Under the pieces are notes generated by a model. The model was given only the letters and a program-made list of their open reading frames with translations, was not told the origin of the DNA and made no database searches. A stretch of DNA of 64,000 nucleotides from JAXLQL01 sp046331625 (GTDB lineage: Bacteria; Acidobacteriota; Terriglobia; Bryobacterales; Bryobacteraceae): contig JAXLQL010000033.1 in the NCBI GenBank assembly GCA_046331625.1, positions 21,924 through 85,923 of the forward strand. Reading direction: 5' to 3'. Each line of letters begins with the position of its first letter. Position 1 is the first letter of the stretch. The translations under genes and the position numbers were made by a program. Shown here piece by piece: positions 42,628 to 50,657 of the stretch.

Positions 42628-45600
42628 TCAGAACATGTACCGTAGCGCAAACTGGACCTGCCGTGGATTCCGCACCGCCGTGATCCGCCCATAGGTGGCG
42701 CTCGTCAAATTCCGATCGGAGCTCAGCCACTGCGTGTGGTTCCAAGTGTTCAGGAAATCCGCCTTGAACTCCAGCACGTGCCCCTCCCGCACGAACGGGA
42801 TCGGGAACCGCTTCATCGTCGAAAGGTTCCAGTTGTTGATGCCGGGCTCGGTCACCGCGCCGAAAGCCGAGTTGCCCCACACGCCGAACGCCGGGTTCAC
42901 GAAGCAACCGGTGTTGAACCACTTCAGCCGCGTATGGATCCCCGAGCCGTCGTTGGGATTGCAGATCCGGTTGGGCTGCGCCAGACTTGACGCGCCGGAA
43001 AGCCCGGTACCCGTGAGGTCCTGCGCTTGCGCGTAGATCGGAACGCCCTGCGATGCCGTGAACGTACCGCTCAGCAACCAATCATTGATCACCGGCTTCA
43101 GCATCCCGGCTCGCGCCACCTTCGGCGTCTGATAGTTGAGCGCGGCGATGAACCACTTGTACGGCGAAAGCGACGATGGTCCCGCCCAGATGTAAGGCAC
43201 GCGGAAGTTCACGTTCCCGTGATCAGAGGCATACACGTTCGACGACGAGATGTTCTTCTGCAGCGTGAAGTTGCTCTGCAACGTCAGACCATGCCACTGC
43301 GTGCTCTTGATACTGACAGTCGCCGAGTTGTAGCGCGCCCATCCGAGCGGAGCCCACGTTCCGATAATGCCCCATTGCGGATACGGCCGGCGCTGCTGCA
43401 ACGGCAGGCTTGCCACATCGCCCTGAGGCAACGCCGCTGCATTCGAGTCAATGAATTGGAATTGATGGATCGTGTGCGAGCCCACATAGGCTCCTTGCGC
43501 CATCCATGACGACCCTAGCCTCTGCTGCACGCTGAACGACCACTGATACACCGCCGGAATCGGATAGTACGGCTGCGCGTAGCGGAAGCTCGCCGGTGGA
43601 TTCGCGTTCGGTTGCGGCGCGGTGCCGAGCAATCCGCCCGGGTACTCGCCACTCACCAGTCGCGCCGGACGCGCTTGTGACGTATCGTTCACCACTTCGT
43701 ATCGCAGACTGAACGGTGCGGCTCCCGATTGCACATCGTTGAACTGGTTCATGTTGATGTTGCCGTCATAGTAGATGCCCGCGCCCGCGCGCAGCACGGT
43801 AGACGGCGTCAACGAATACGTGATTCCTAACCGCGGCGAGAAGTTCTTGGTTCCGATGCGATACGCCTGTCGCGGAACGCCCGGCGTCATCGGCGCGCAA
43901 GCGCCGAAGCACTTCGAAGGATCAAGAAAATCGTTCGGGTTCTGCAGCGCGAACGCCGGCTGCCCCGTCTGGTAGTTGAAGCTCACCGTGGTGTTTCGCG
44001 GCACCGTCCACGGGCTCCAATATTCATACCGGACCCCGTAGTTGATCGTGAGCCGATTGGTGGCGCGCCACGAGTCTTGCCCATAGAAGCCCAGATACTG
44101 CTGATGCCCCACGTACGGGATCTGGCGAACGATCAGCAGCGTGCTCGAATAGGCTCCGAGCAGGAAGTCCGCGAACTCGAGTCCGCCCGTTGGTAAGCCC
44201 GCGGCGGCGCGCGCCTGATCGCAACGCGTGTTCCCAGGCGGGCACGCCTGCGTGTAGAAGCGGCTCATCGTGAAGCTGCCCTTGTCTCCCGAGGGATTGT
44301 AGTAGATGAAGCGCTTGTTCACCGCGTCGAGTCCGAACTTCAAGCTGTGCCTGCCGCGAACCCAGCCAAAATCGTCCTTCACCTGGATGTTGTTCGAATA
44401 GGCATTGAAGATGTACTGCGTAGCGTTGCCGAGATCGAAGCCCGCAACGGACCATTGCGTTCCACCCGTGTAGCTCGACGTGTTCGGAAGCCCGATCTGC
44501 GCCGGCGCGTCCGGCAGGCCCAGCGGACGCGTGTAGGCCCAGTTCGGCCGTACATACGACAGCCCGAGATCGTTCACCTTCGATGAGCCCAGCACGCGAG
44601 TCCAGTGGAGCACGGCGTTCGTCGAAGCCGACGGATTGTTCGTACCTTGCAGCGGCTGCAACCCCCCCGCGAGCGAACCTTGCTTGTTGTAGGTGAAGCG
44701 CGCGAACACGGTGTTGCGATCGCTCATCAGGTAATCGCCGCGGGCAGTCACCTGATTCTGGTCGAGCGTGGTGCGCACGGAGTTGGTGTATTGCGTGATG
44801 CCGTTCACCACGATGTTGGGCTCCAGCACGAACTTCTGCAGGTAGGTGGTGGTCACCGGATCCGCGCATGTGGGCCGCGGCGCGCAGGCTCCAGTGGCAC
44901 CGATAGGAATCTTGTTGCCCGGAAACGGCCGGCGCAAGCCAGTGGTGGGATCCGCATCGTACGGGTTGTAGATCACCGGCGTCGGCAGGAAGGTCCCGCC
45001 CGGACCTGGCGGCTGATACTGCGAGAAATCGCCTTTGCGCAAGTTCGTATCGGGCACGGTGGCGAACAACTGCTGGCGCTGCACCACGCGGAAGCCTTCG
45101 TAGTTCGCGAAGAAGAGCAGCTTGTTCCTTTTGACCGGTCCGCCGATCGAACCGCCGAACTGATTCTGTGTGTAGGGCTGCAATCGCCGCCCTGCCTCGT
45201 TGTTCAGATAGGAATTCGCGTCGAGGTGGTTGTTGCGGAAGAACTCGAACAATTCACCGTGATAGTCATTCGATCCGCTCTTGGTGATCACGTTCACAGC
45301 CGCCACGCCGTTGCCGAACTCGGCGCTCATGTTGGCGGCTTCCACGCGCACCTCCTGCACGCTCGCGCGCGCCTGCAACTGCGTGGCCTGTCCATACACC
45401 GGAATCTGCACGTTGGAGCCATCCACCGAGACGTTCGATGACGAGTCGCGATTACCCGCGATGAACGCGCCCGATGCCTGGAACGTGTTGCCCGCGCTGA
45501 CGAAGTTCAAAGACACGGAAGCGAACGAGAGATTCGCGCCCACGTTCTGCGGCATCACACCGGGCGTGAGCTGCAACAAGTCGAACATGTTACCGCGCGG

Positions 45601-46029
45601 CAGTGGGATGTTCTGCACCAGTTCCGGAGTCACGCTGCCGGTCACCTCGGCCGATGCGGTGTTGATCAGCTCCGCGCCTGCCGCCGAGACGGTCACTTGC
45701 TCCGACGTCGACCCGACTTCGAGCTTGATATCCACGTGCGCCGGCTGCGCCGTTTCCACCACGCGATCATTGATGGTGGTCGTCTTGAAGCCGCGCGCCG
45801 AGACGACGATCGTGTACCGGCCCGGCTGCAGCGATTGGAACGAGTAGACGCCTTCGGCGTTGCTCGATGCCTCGCGCGTGGCGCCAGTGTTCTGGTTGGT
45901 GAGTTTGACCGTCGCGCCCGGAAACACGGCGCCCATTTGGTCGCTCACCGTGCCGGTAATGGATGTGGTGGTTTCCACCTGGGCAAACACCGCGCCCAGG
46001 TATGCAAGAAAAACGAGTGGTGTTCTCAT
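42628..46029 (-). CDS. Oar-type TonB-dependent receptor 1 with carboxypeptidase-regulatory domain
   Basis: 1133 residues from ATG 46029, preceded by GAGGATG. Signal peptide FLAYLGAVFAQ, then a CarboxypepD_reg domain (TSITGTVSDQMGAVFPGATVKL, GVYSFQSLQPGRYTIVVSARGF), the plug (SVTPELVQNIPLPRGN, NVSVDGSNVQIPVYG, NGVAAVNVITKSGSNDYHGE) and a beta-barrel ending in VQFALRYMF, with a terminal aromatic residue for BAM recognition. These large receptors take up or bind polymers or peptides in Acidobacteriota; the ligand is not known. A second receptor follows upstream on the same strand. Confidence 0.9.
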   Translation of the reverse strand: MRTPLVFLAYLGAVFAQVETTTSITGTVSDQMGAVFPGATVKLTNQNTGATREASSNAEGVYSFQSLQPGRYTIVVSARGFKTTTINDRVVETAQPAHVDIKLEVGSTSEQVTVSAAGAELINTASAEVTGSVTPELVQNIPLPRGNMFDLLQLTPGVMPQNVGANLSFASVSLNFVSAGNTFQASGAFIAGNRDSSSNVSVDGSNVQIPVYGQATQLQARASVQEVRVEAANMSAEFGNGVAAVNVITKSGSNDYHGELFEFFRNNHLDANSYLNNEAGRRLQPYTQNQFGGSIGGPVKRNKLLFFANYEGFRVVQRQQLFATVPDTNLRKGDFSQYQPPGPGGTFLPTPVIYNPYDADPTTGLRRPFPGNKIPIGATGACAPRPTCADPVTTTYLQKFVLEPNIVVNGITQYTNSVRTTLDQNQVTARGDYLMSDRNTVFARFTYNKQGSLAGGLQPLQGTNNPSASTNAVLHWTRVLGSSKVNDLGLSYVRPNWAYTRPLGLPDAPAQIGLPNTSSYTGGTQWSVAGFDLGNATQYIFNAYSNNIQVKDDFGWVRGRHSLKFGLDAVNKRFIYYNPSGDKGSFTMSRFYTQACPPGNTRCDQARAAAGLPTGGLEFADFLLGAYSSTLLIVRQIPYVGHQQYLGFYGQDSWRATNRLTINYGVRYEYWSPWTVPRNTTVSFNYQTGQPAFALQNPNDFLDPSKCFGACAPMTPGVPRQAYRIGTKNFSPRLGITYSLTPSTVLRAGAGIYYDGNINMNQFNDVQSGAAPFSLRYEVVNDTSQARPARLVSGEYPGGLLGTAPQPNANPPASFRYAQPYYPIPAVYQWSFSVQQRLGSSWMAQGAYVGSHTIHQFQFIDSNAAALPQGDVASLPLQQRRPYPQWGIIGTWAPLGWARYNSATVSIKSTQWHGLTLQSNFTLQKNISSSNVYASDHGNVNFRVPYIWAGPSSLSPYKWFIAALNYQTPKVARAGMLKPVINDWLLSGTFTASQGVPIYAQAQDLTGTGLSGASSLAQPNRICNPNDGSGIHTRLKWFNTGCFVNPAFGVWGNSAFGAVTEPGINNWNLSTMKRFPIPFVREGHVLEFKADFLNTWNHTQWLSSDRNLTSATYGRITAVRNPRQVQFALRYMF

Positions 46030-46118
46030 CGCATCCTCGTAATGACGTAGGTTGGCGGTAAGTCGTCGGGGACCCCGGACAGACTCTATCACAAACGCTA
46101 CTCGAGGACGAGCCCCTG

Positions 46119-46162
46119 CTGTGTGGGGCAGGCTTCAGCCTGCGCGGGACTTCAGTCCCGCC
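46119..46162 (+). repeat. REP-like unit between the two receptors
   Basis: TGTGGGGCAGGCTTCAGCC then TGCGCGGGACTTCAGTCCCG: both hairpins are perfect (7-bp and 8-bp stems with TC loops). It is located 90 bases upstream of the first receptor's start and just past the second receptor's stop, where it could serve as a transcription barrier or mRNA stabiliser. Confidence 0.75.
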
Positions 46163-46168
46163 GCCTGT

Positions 46169-49100
46169 CTACCAGCGAAGCCGGCCCTGAATCTGATAGA
46201 ACCGGTTCAACGTCGAAGTCTGGCTCGTCACCTTGCCGAACGTCGTGTTGTACGGCGTGTTGTCCGGCGCCGAGAATTGCGACCGGTTGAACAAGTTGAT
46301 GGCATCCAGCCGCACTTCGAACATGAAGTGCTCCTTGATGTGGAAATCGCGCCGCAGGTTCGCGTTCCACTGGTTGATCCCATCGGCGCGCACACTCGTG
46401 ATGTCCACTGGGAACACGCGAGCCTGGTAAGCCGCCGGACCATTCGCCGCGTTCTTCTCGAACGGCGCGGCGGCGTTGAACCATTGGTCCAGCGTCTTGG
46501 TGCGCTGCGTCAACGTCGAGCTCACGCTGTTCAGATCGCCGTTGTAGAAGAAGTTGCCCCAGTTGAGGAACGGACCCTGCTGGAAGTCATAGGTGAACGC
46601 GGTCTGCCAATTGCCAACGACGTGACTCATGATGCCGTCTTTGAAGAACGTCCGGCCCTTGCCGAAGGGGAATTCATAAATCCCGATCGCGTTGAAGCGG
46701 TGCGGCAACGGGACGTTGGTGGGCGTCCACTGCCGCGGCTGCGCATCGAACTCGTTGACGATCAAGTTCCAAACCGCGGCATTCGAATAGGTATAGTTCG
46801 CATTCACGCTGAAGCCCTTCGAAAGCCGCCGTTGGAACATCACCTGCAGCGAGTTGTTCTTCGCCTTGCCGTAGTATTGCGTGGTGTTCAAACCGTTGAG
46901 TTGGGGAAACGCGCGCATCAAACGGTTCTTCTGAATCGTCGAAGCCGTGAAGAATCCGAGCGTCGACATCTGCCGGTAGAGCGCGGGGTTGGAGTCGCGC
47001 AGAGAAGCGAAGTTGGCGATGTTGAACGGGTTCGGCACGTTCGCGTTGAGGTTGGTGGCGATGGCCGCATTGCGCGTCATCGTCGTGTTCCAATACTGCC
47101 CAGCGAGGGGCTGCAAGTTCTGGCTCACCGCCAAGTGGTCGCCCCACATGCCCCAGTAGTAGACTTCCACGGCCATGTTCGGACTCAACTGCCGTTGCAC
47201 GCCGATCCGCCACTGCTGCTCGCGCGGATGGCGGCGATCAAAGGGACGGTAGTTGAAGCCCTGCCCGGCCACGTACATCGATCCGAGTGCGTTGCCCAAC
47301 GGAGCGTCGAAGCGCGTGCCGTCGGCACGCACCGGGAACGGATCCGCCAGCGGCGAAATGCCCGCGCCAGGATTGCCCGCCAGCCACGTCGCACCGAAAT
47401 CGTTGGTCAGGTTCGTGGATGTCGTCCGCGAGAAACCGGACTGATTCAACGTCTCATTCTGCACGTTGATCGAATCGAAGTAGAATCCGTAGCCGCCGCG
47501 GATGATCATCTTCGGCGTCACTTGCCACGCTAGCGAAACGCGCGGCAACCACATCAGTTCGTTCTGCCACGGCCGGCGCGGTGCGCCATTCGCTCCCGCA
47601 TACACGGATCCGCCGAGCACGGAAAACGCACTGGCCGCCGTCTCCGGAATCGGACTGGCCGCATAGGCCGCCTGCGCCGCATTGGTGATCGGCAATTGCA
47701 GCGTCTTGTCGAAGTAGGTGAGCGCGCGATTGAAGCGCTCCGTGGGCGCCTGTTCGTACTCCATGCGGAGGCCGAGCGTCAACGTGATGTCCCGAGAGAC
47801 GCGCCACGTATCCTGCCCGAACCAGCCGTAGTAGGGATTGCTCAGCGCATAGCTGCCGTTGGTGTCGGCCTGCATCGCCGTCGGAATGCCGAGCATGAAT
47901 GACGCGTAGCCCAACCCTAGCGTGCCGGCCGCTGCGAGCCCGTCATCGTCTCTCCGCACGTAGTTGTTGGCGAACTGGAAGAAGCCCATCGGGTTCCCTG
48001 CCCCGCCCGGATCGGTGGCGATCGCCTTGCGAAAATCGATGCCCGCCTGGAACGAATGCTTGTCTCGAATGTGAGACACGCTCGACTTTAGGTTGAGCGA
48101 GCGCTGATGCGGAAAACCGCTCGACGTGTAACCGAACGTGAGGCCGTTCCCGTTGTAGGCTCCGGGTGTTCCCACGAACTGCACCAGCGGCACCGCGCAT
48201 CCGTTCAGCCCTTGGCAGTGATCGTCGAGGTAAGTGGGCAGACCCACGTCGCTCGGCTTGAACTTGCGCTCGCCTCCGGTGGCGTTGCGGTTCATCCACT
48301 CATTGGCCGCAAAGCTCGCCGTGAATACTGTGGTGGAGCTCTTGGCGAAGCTCCATGTGAAGATTCCGTTCCGGTTGTAGCGGTGGTTGTCCCAATCCTG
48401 CATGCCAGGTGCGGTCGCGTAGGTCCAATCCTGCGCGAACTCGGCGAAGCGGCTCCAGTTCCATGAGAAGAAGAAGCGGTTCCGCACGCCAGGATTGTAG
48501 TCGACGCGATTGGTGAGACCCACGTAGTTCGTGTTGTCGAACTGGCCCAGCGCGAGATAGTTGTTGAACGGTTCCGCCAACGGGCTCGCCGGACTATTGT
48601 TCGGAGCCGGCAACCGGCTCGTGTAGAAGTTGAACATCTTCGGCAACAGCACGCGGCTCTGTGGGATGAAGTTGCGCGGAATCGGCGTTCTCACATAGTG
48701 CCCGACGCGCGCGGGATCCACGGCGGTGCTCAGCGGATCGTAGAGTTGGTACTTCGAGTTGATCGCGAGCAGGTCAGAGAAGTCGCCCTGACGCTCCAGC
48801 ATCGTCGGAACGGTGGAAGTGATCTCCGAAGTGCGCGCCGGCTGGCGCGTGCGGTTTCCGGTCATCGAGAAGAAGAAGAAAAGCTTGTTCTTGCCGTTGA
48901 TGACTTTGGGGATGTAGACGGGTCCGCCGATCGTGACGCCGAAATCGTTCGAGTGGCCGCCGGCCTGCATCGGCAGGCCTCGCAATTGATTGGCGAGCGA
49001 CGAATTCCCTGCCGCCTCAGCGGCGGCGATGTTCTGGAAGTATTTCTGCTTCACGAAGAATGGGGCCGCGTTGAAGTGCGTGTTCCAGTATTGCTCCGTC

Positions 49101-49861
49101 GCCGAGCCGTGCAGCGCGTTGGTACCAGACTTCGTGGAGAACGCGACATTCAGGCCAATCGAGTGCCCGAACGACGCATCGAAGTTCGTGGTTTCGATCT
49201 TGAACTCAGCGATCTGATCGGTGAACGGCGTGAAGGCGATGCCGCCGCTGCCGAGGTTCGGCGAGCCATCGATGGTCCACTCGTTCTGGCCCAACTGGAG
49301 CGGCGAAAAGAAACCCGAGCTGCCGCCGACCATGCCTTGCGACAGGTATTGGAAGGTGCCCTGATTCACGACGCCCGCGGCCACGCGGGCCAGCAACACG
49401 ATGTCGTTGGTCAACACCGGCAGGTCCATGATCTCGCGCGTGGTCAGCGCTTTTCCGCTGGTCACGGTGGAAGTGTCAAGAATCGGCGACTCCGACGAGA
49501 CCGTGATCGATTCGTTGATGGTGCCCACTTCCAGGCGCAGGTCGATGCGGAGCTGCGCCCGCATCGTGAGCACCAGGTTGGCGCGTACGGTCTTTTTGAA
49601 TCCCTGCGCTTCGGCGGTCACCTGGTAGTCTCCGGCAAGCAGCAGCGGCGCTTCATAGTAGCCGCTCTCGTTGGTGGTGAGTTGCGTGGCGACGTTGGTG
49701 CCGGTGTTGGTCACCACCACCGCAGCCGAGGCGACCGGCGCGCCTTGCGGATCGGTGACAGTTCCTGAGATCGTGCCTCGGGTGTCTTGCGCATGCAACA
49801 TGGCCACGCTCGATGCCACGACTAGGAGGGTAGAGAAAAGTACGTGTGTTCTCGATTTCAT
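46169..49861 (-). CDS. Oar-type TonB-dependent receptor 2 with carboxypeptidase-regulatory domain
   Basis: 1230 residues from ATG 49861 (GAGG upstream). The frame is open to 49957, and ATG 49873 is the alternative. Signal peptide FSTLLVVASSVAMLHAQ, CarboxypepD_reg domain (GTISGTVTDPQGAPVASAAV, ESGYYEAPLLLAGDYQVTAE), plug (TSGKALTTREIMDLPVLTND, NEWTIDGSPNLGSGGIAF, SIGLNVAFSTKSGTNALHGS) and a barrel ending FYQIQGRLRW. It differs strongly from receptor 1 outside the first domain, so the two were not a recent tandem duplication. Specificity unknown. Confidence 0.9.
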   Translation of the reverse strand: MKSRTHVLFSTLLVVASSVAMLHAQDTRGTISGTVTDPQGAPVASAAVVVTNTGTNVATQLTTNESGYYEAPLLLAGDYQVTAEAQGFKKTVRANLVLTMRAQLRIDLRLEVGTINESITVSSESPILDTSTVTSGKALTTREIMDLPVLTNDIVLLARVAAGVVNQGTFQYLSQGMVGGSSGFFSPLQLGQNEWTIDGSPNLGSGGIAFTPFTDQIAEFKIETTNFDASFGHSIGLNVAFSTKSGTNALHGSATEQYWNTHFNAAPFFVKQKYFQNIAAAEAAGNSSLANQLRGLPMQAGGHSNDFGVTIGGPVYIPKVINGKNKLFFFFSMTGNRTRQPARTSEITSTVPTMLERQGDFSDLLAINSKYQLYDPLSTAVDPARVGHYVRTPIPRNFIPQSRVLLPKMFNFYTSRLPAPNNSPASPLAEPFNNYLALGQFDNTNYVGLTNRVDYNPGVRNRFFFSWNWSRFAEFAQDWTYATAPGMQDWDNHRYNRNGIFTWSFAKSSTTVFTASFAANEWMNRNATGGERKFKPSDVGLPTYLDDHCQGLNGCAVPLVQFVGTPGAYNGNGLTFGYTSSGFPHQRSLNLKSSVSHIRDKHSFQAGIDFRKAIATDPGGAGNPMGFFQFANNYVRRDDDGLAAAGTLGLGYASFMLGIPTAMQADTNGSYALSNPYYGWFGQDTWRVSRDITLTLGLRMEYEQAPTERFNRALTYFDKTLQLPITNAAQAAYAASPIPETAASAFSVLGGSVYAGANGAPRRPWQNELMWLPRVSLAWQVTPKMIIRGGYGFYFDSINVQNETLNQSGFSRTTSTNLTNDFGATWLAGNPGAGISPLADPFPVRADGTRFDAPLGNALGSMYVAGQGFNYRPFDRRHPREQQWRIGVQRQLSPNMAVEVYYWGMWGDHLAVSQNLQPLAGQYWNTTMTRNAAIATNLNANVPNPFNIANFASLRDSNPALYRQMSTLGFFTASTIQKNRLMRAFPQLNGLNTTQYYGKAKNNSLQVMFQRRLSKGFSVNANYTYSNAAVWNLIVNEFDAQPRQWTPTNVPLPHRFNAIGIYEFPFGKGRTFFKDGIMSHVVGNWQTAFTYDFQQGPFLNWGNFFYNGDLNSVSSTLTQRTKTLDQWFNAAAPFEKNAANGPAAYQARVFPVDITSVRADGINQWNANLRRDFHIKEHFMFEVRLDAINLFNRSQFSAPDNTPYNTTFGKVTSQTSTLNRFYQIQGRLRW

Positions 49862-49962
49862 TGCGGACAACCTCATGTGGGGCCAGTATATCTCATGCAG
49901 TTCAGTGCGGACCTCCGCCGAGGCTGCCTGCCGCCGGCTCGCTGTTCGGCTCGGCATGGTAG

Positions 49963-49986
49963 AATTCTAGTCAAGTTTCTAGAATT
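49963..49986. promoter_or_regulatory. Palindromic operator of vapBC
   Basis: AATTCTAG-TCAAGTTT-CTAGAATT: perfect 8-bp arms with an 8-base spacer, ending 9 bases before the antitoxin start. The left arm is itself inside TAGAATTCTA. Position and symmetry fit autorepression by the VapBC complex. Confidence 0.6.
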
Positions 49987-49995
49987 GAAGAAGCA

Positions 49996-50244
49996 ATGAG
50001 TCTCAACGTAAAAGATCCGGAAGCCTACGAGTTGGCTCGGGCAATTGCGAAGGAGACCGGCGAGAGTCTGACAAAGGTCGTGATTACTTCGCTTCGCGAG
50101 CGGCAAGCCCAGATCCAGAAGCGAAAGGCCAAGGCCAGCGTGGACGAACTAATGGCCATCGCGCAAAGAACGGCCAAGGCCGTGAAGCGTCCCTACGTCA
50201 GCCACGGTGAGTTGCTCTATGACAAGCATGGACTGCCGAAATGA
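49996..50244 (+). CDS. vapB: VapB-type antitoxin (Rv0623/PSK family)
   Basis: 82 residues: MSLNVKDPEAYELARAIAKE, TGESLTKVVITSLRERQAQI, then a helical linker and the C-terminal toxin-binding tail (HGELLYDKHGLPK). It matches the transcription-factor antitoxin family whose N-terminus forms the DNA-binding ribbon-helix-helix. Overlaps vapC by 4 bases (ATGA), as is usual for pairs of equal expression; the palindromic operator lies 9 bases upstream. Confidence 0.85.
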   Translation: MSLNVKDPEAYELARAIAKETGESLTKVVITSLRERQAQIQKRKAKASVDELMAIAQRTAKAVKRPYVSHGELLYDKHGLPK

Positions 50245-50639
50245 TCGTTGACACCTCGGCATTGGTTGCGATCTTGTTCGGTGAACCGGAGGCGGCCGAG
50301 TTCGCCAGTCTCATCGCGAGTTCCAGCGTCTGTCGCATCAGCGTCGTCAATCGTCTGGAACTGACCATCGTGCTCGGACAACAGACCAAGCCCGATGCAT
50401 CACGGCAAGCCGATGCGTTTCTGCGAGCGGCGGGGATCGTCGAAGAGCCGGTTACGTTGCTGCAAGGCGAGTTGGCCAGGCAAGCGTACTATGATTTCGG
50501 CAGAGGAAGGCACCCGGCCAAGCTGAACTTCGGCGATTGCTTCGCGTATGCGTTAGCCAAAGCGATGGACGAGCCGCTGCTGTACAAGGGTCAGGATTTC
50601 GTCAAGACCGATATCCGGCCGGTACGAAGGTCGAACTAG
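50241..50639 (+). CDS. vapC: VapC-type PIN-domain toxin ribonuclease
   Basis: 132 residues with a complete PIN-domain acid set: Asp4 in MIVDTSALVAIL, Glu in VVNRLELTIVL, Asp in NFGDCFAYALA and Asp in GQDFVKTDI. VapC toxins cleave tRNA or rRNA when VapB is lost. The gene follows the antitoxin and ends 19 bases before the convergent siderophore receptor stop. All catalytic positions are intact, in contrast to the VapC remnant at 24.9 kb. Confidence 0.88.
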   Translation: MIVDTSALVAILFGEPEAAEFASLIASSSVCRISVVNRLELTIVLGQQTKPDASRQADAFLRAAGIVEEPVTLLQGELARQAYYDFGRGRHPAKLNFGDCFAYALAKAMDEPLLYKGQDFVKTDIRPVRRSN

Positions 50640-50657
50640 ATTGGGACGCCCAAGCAG

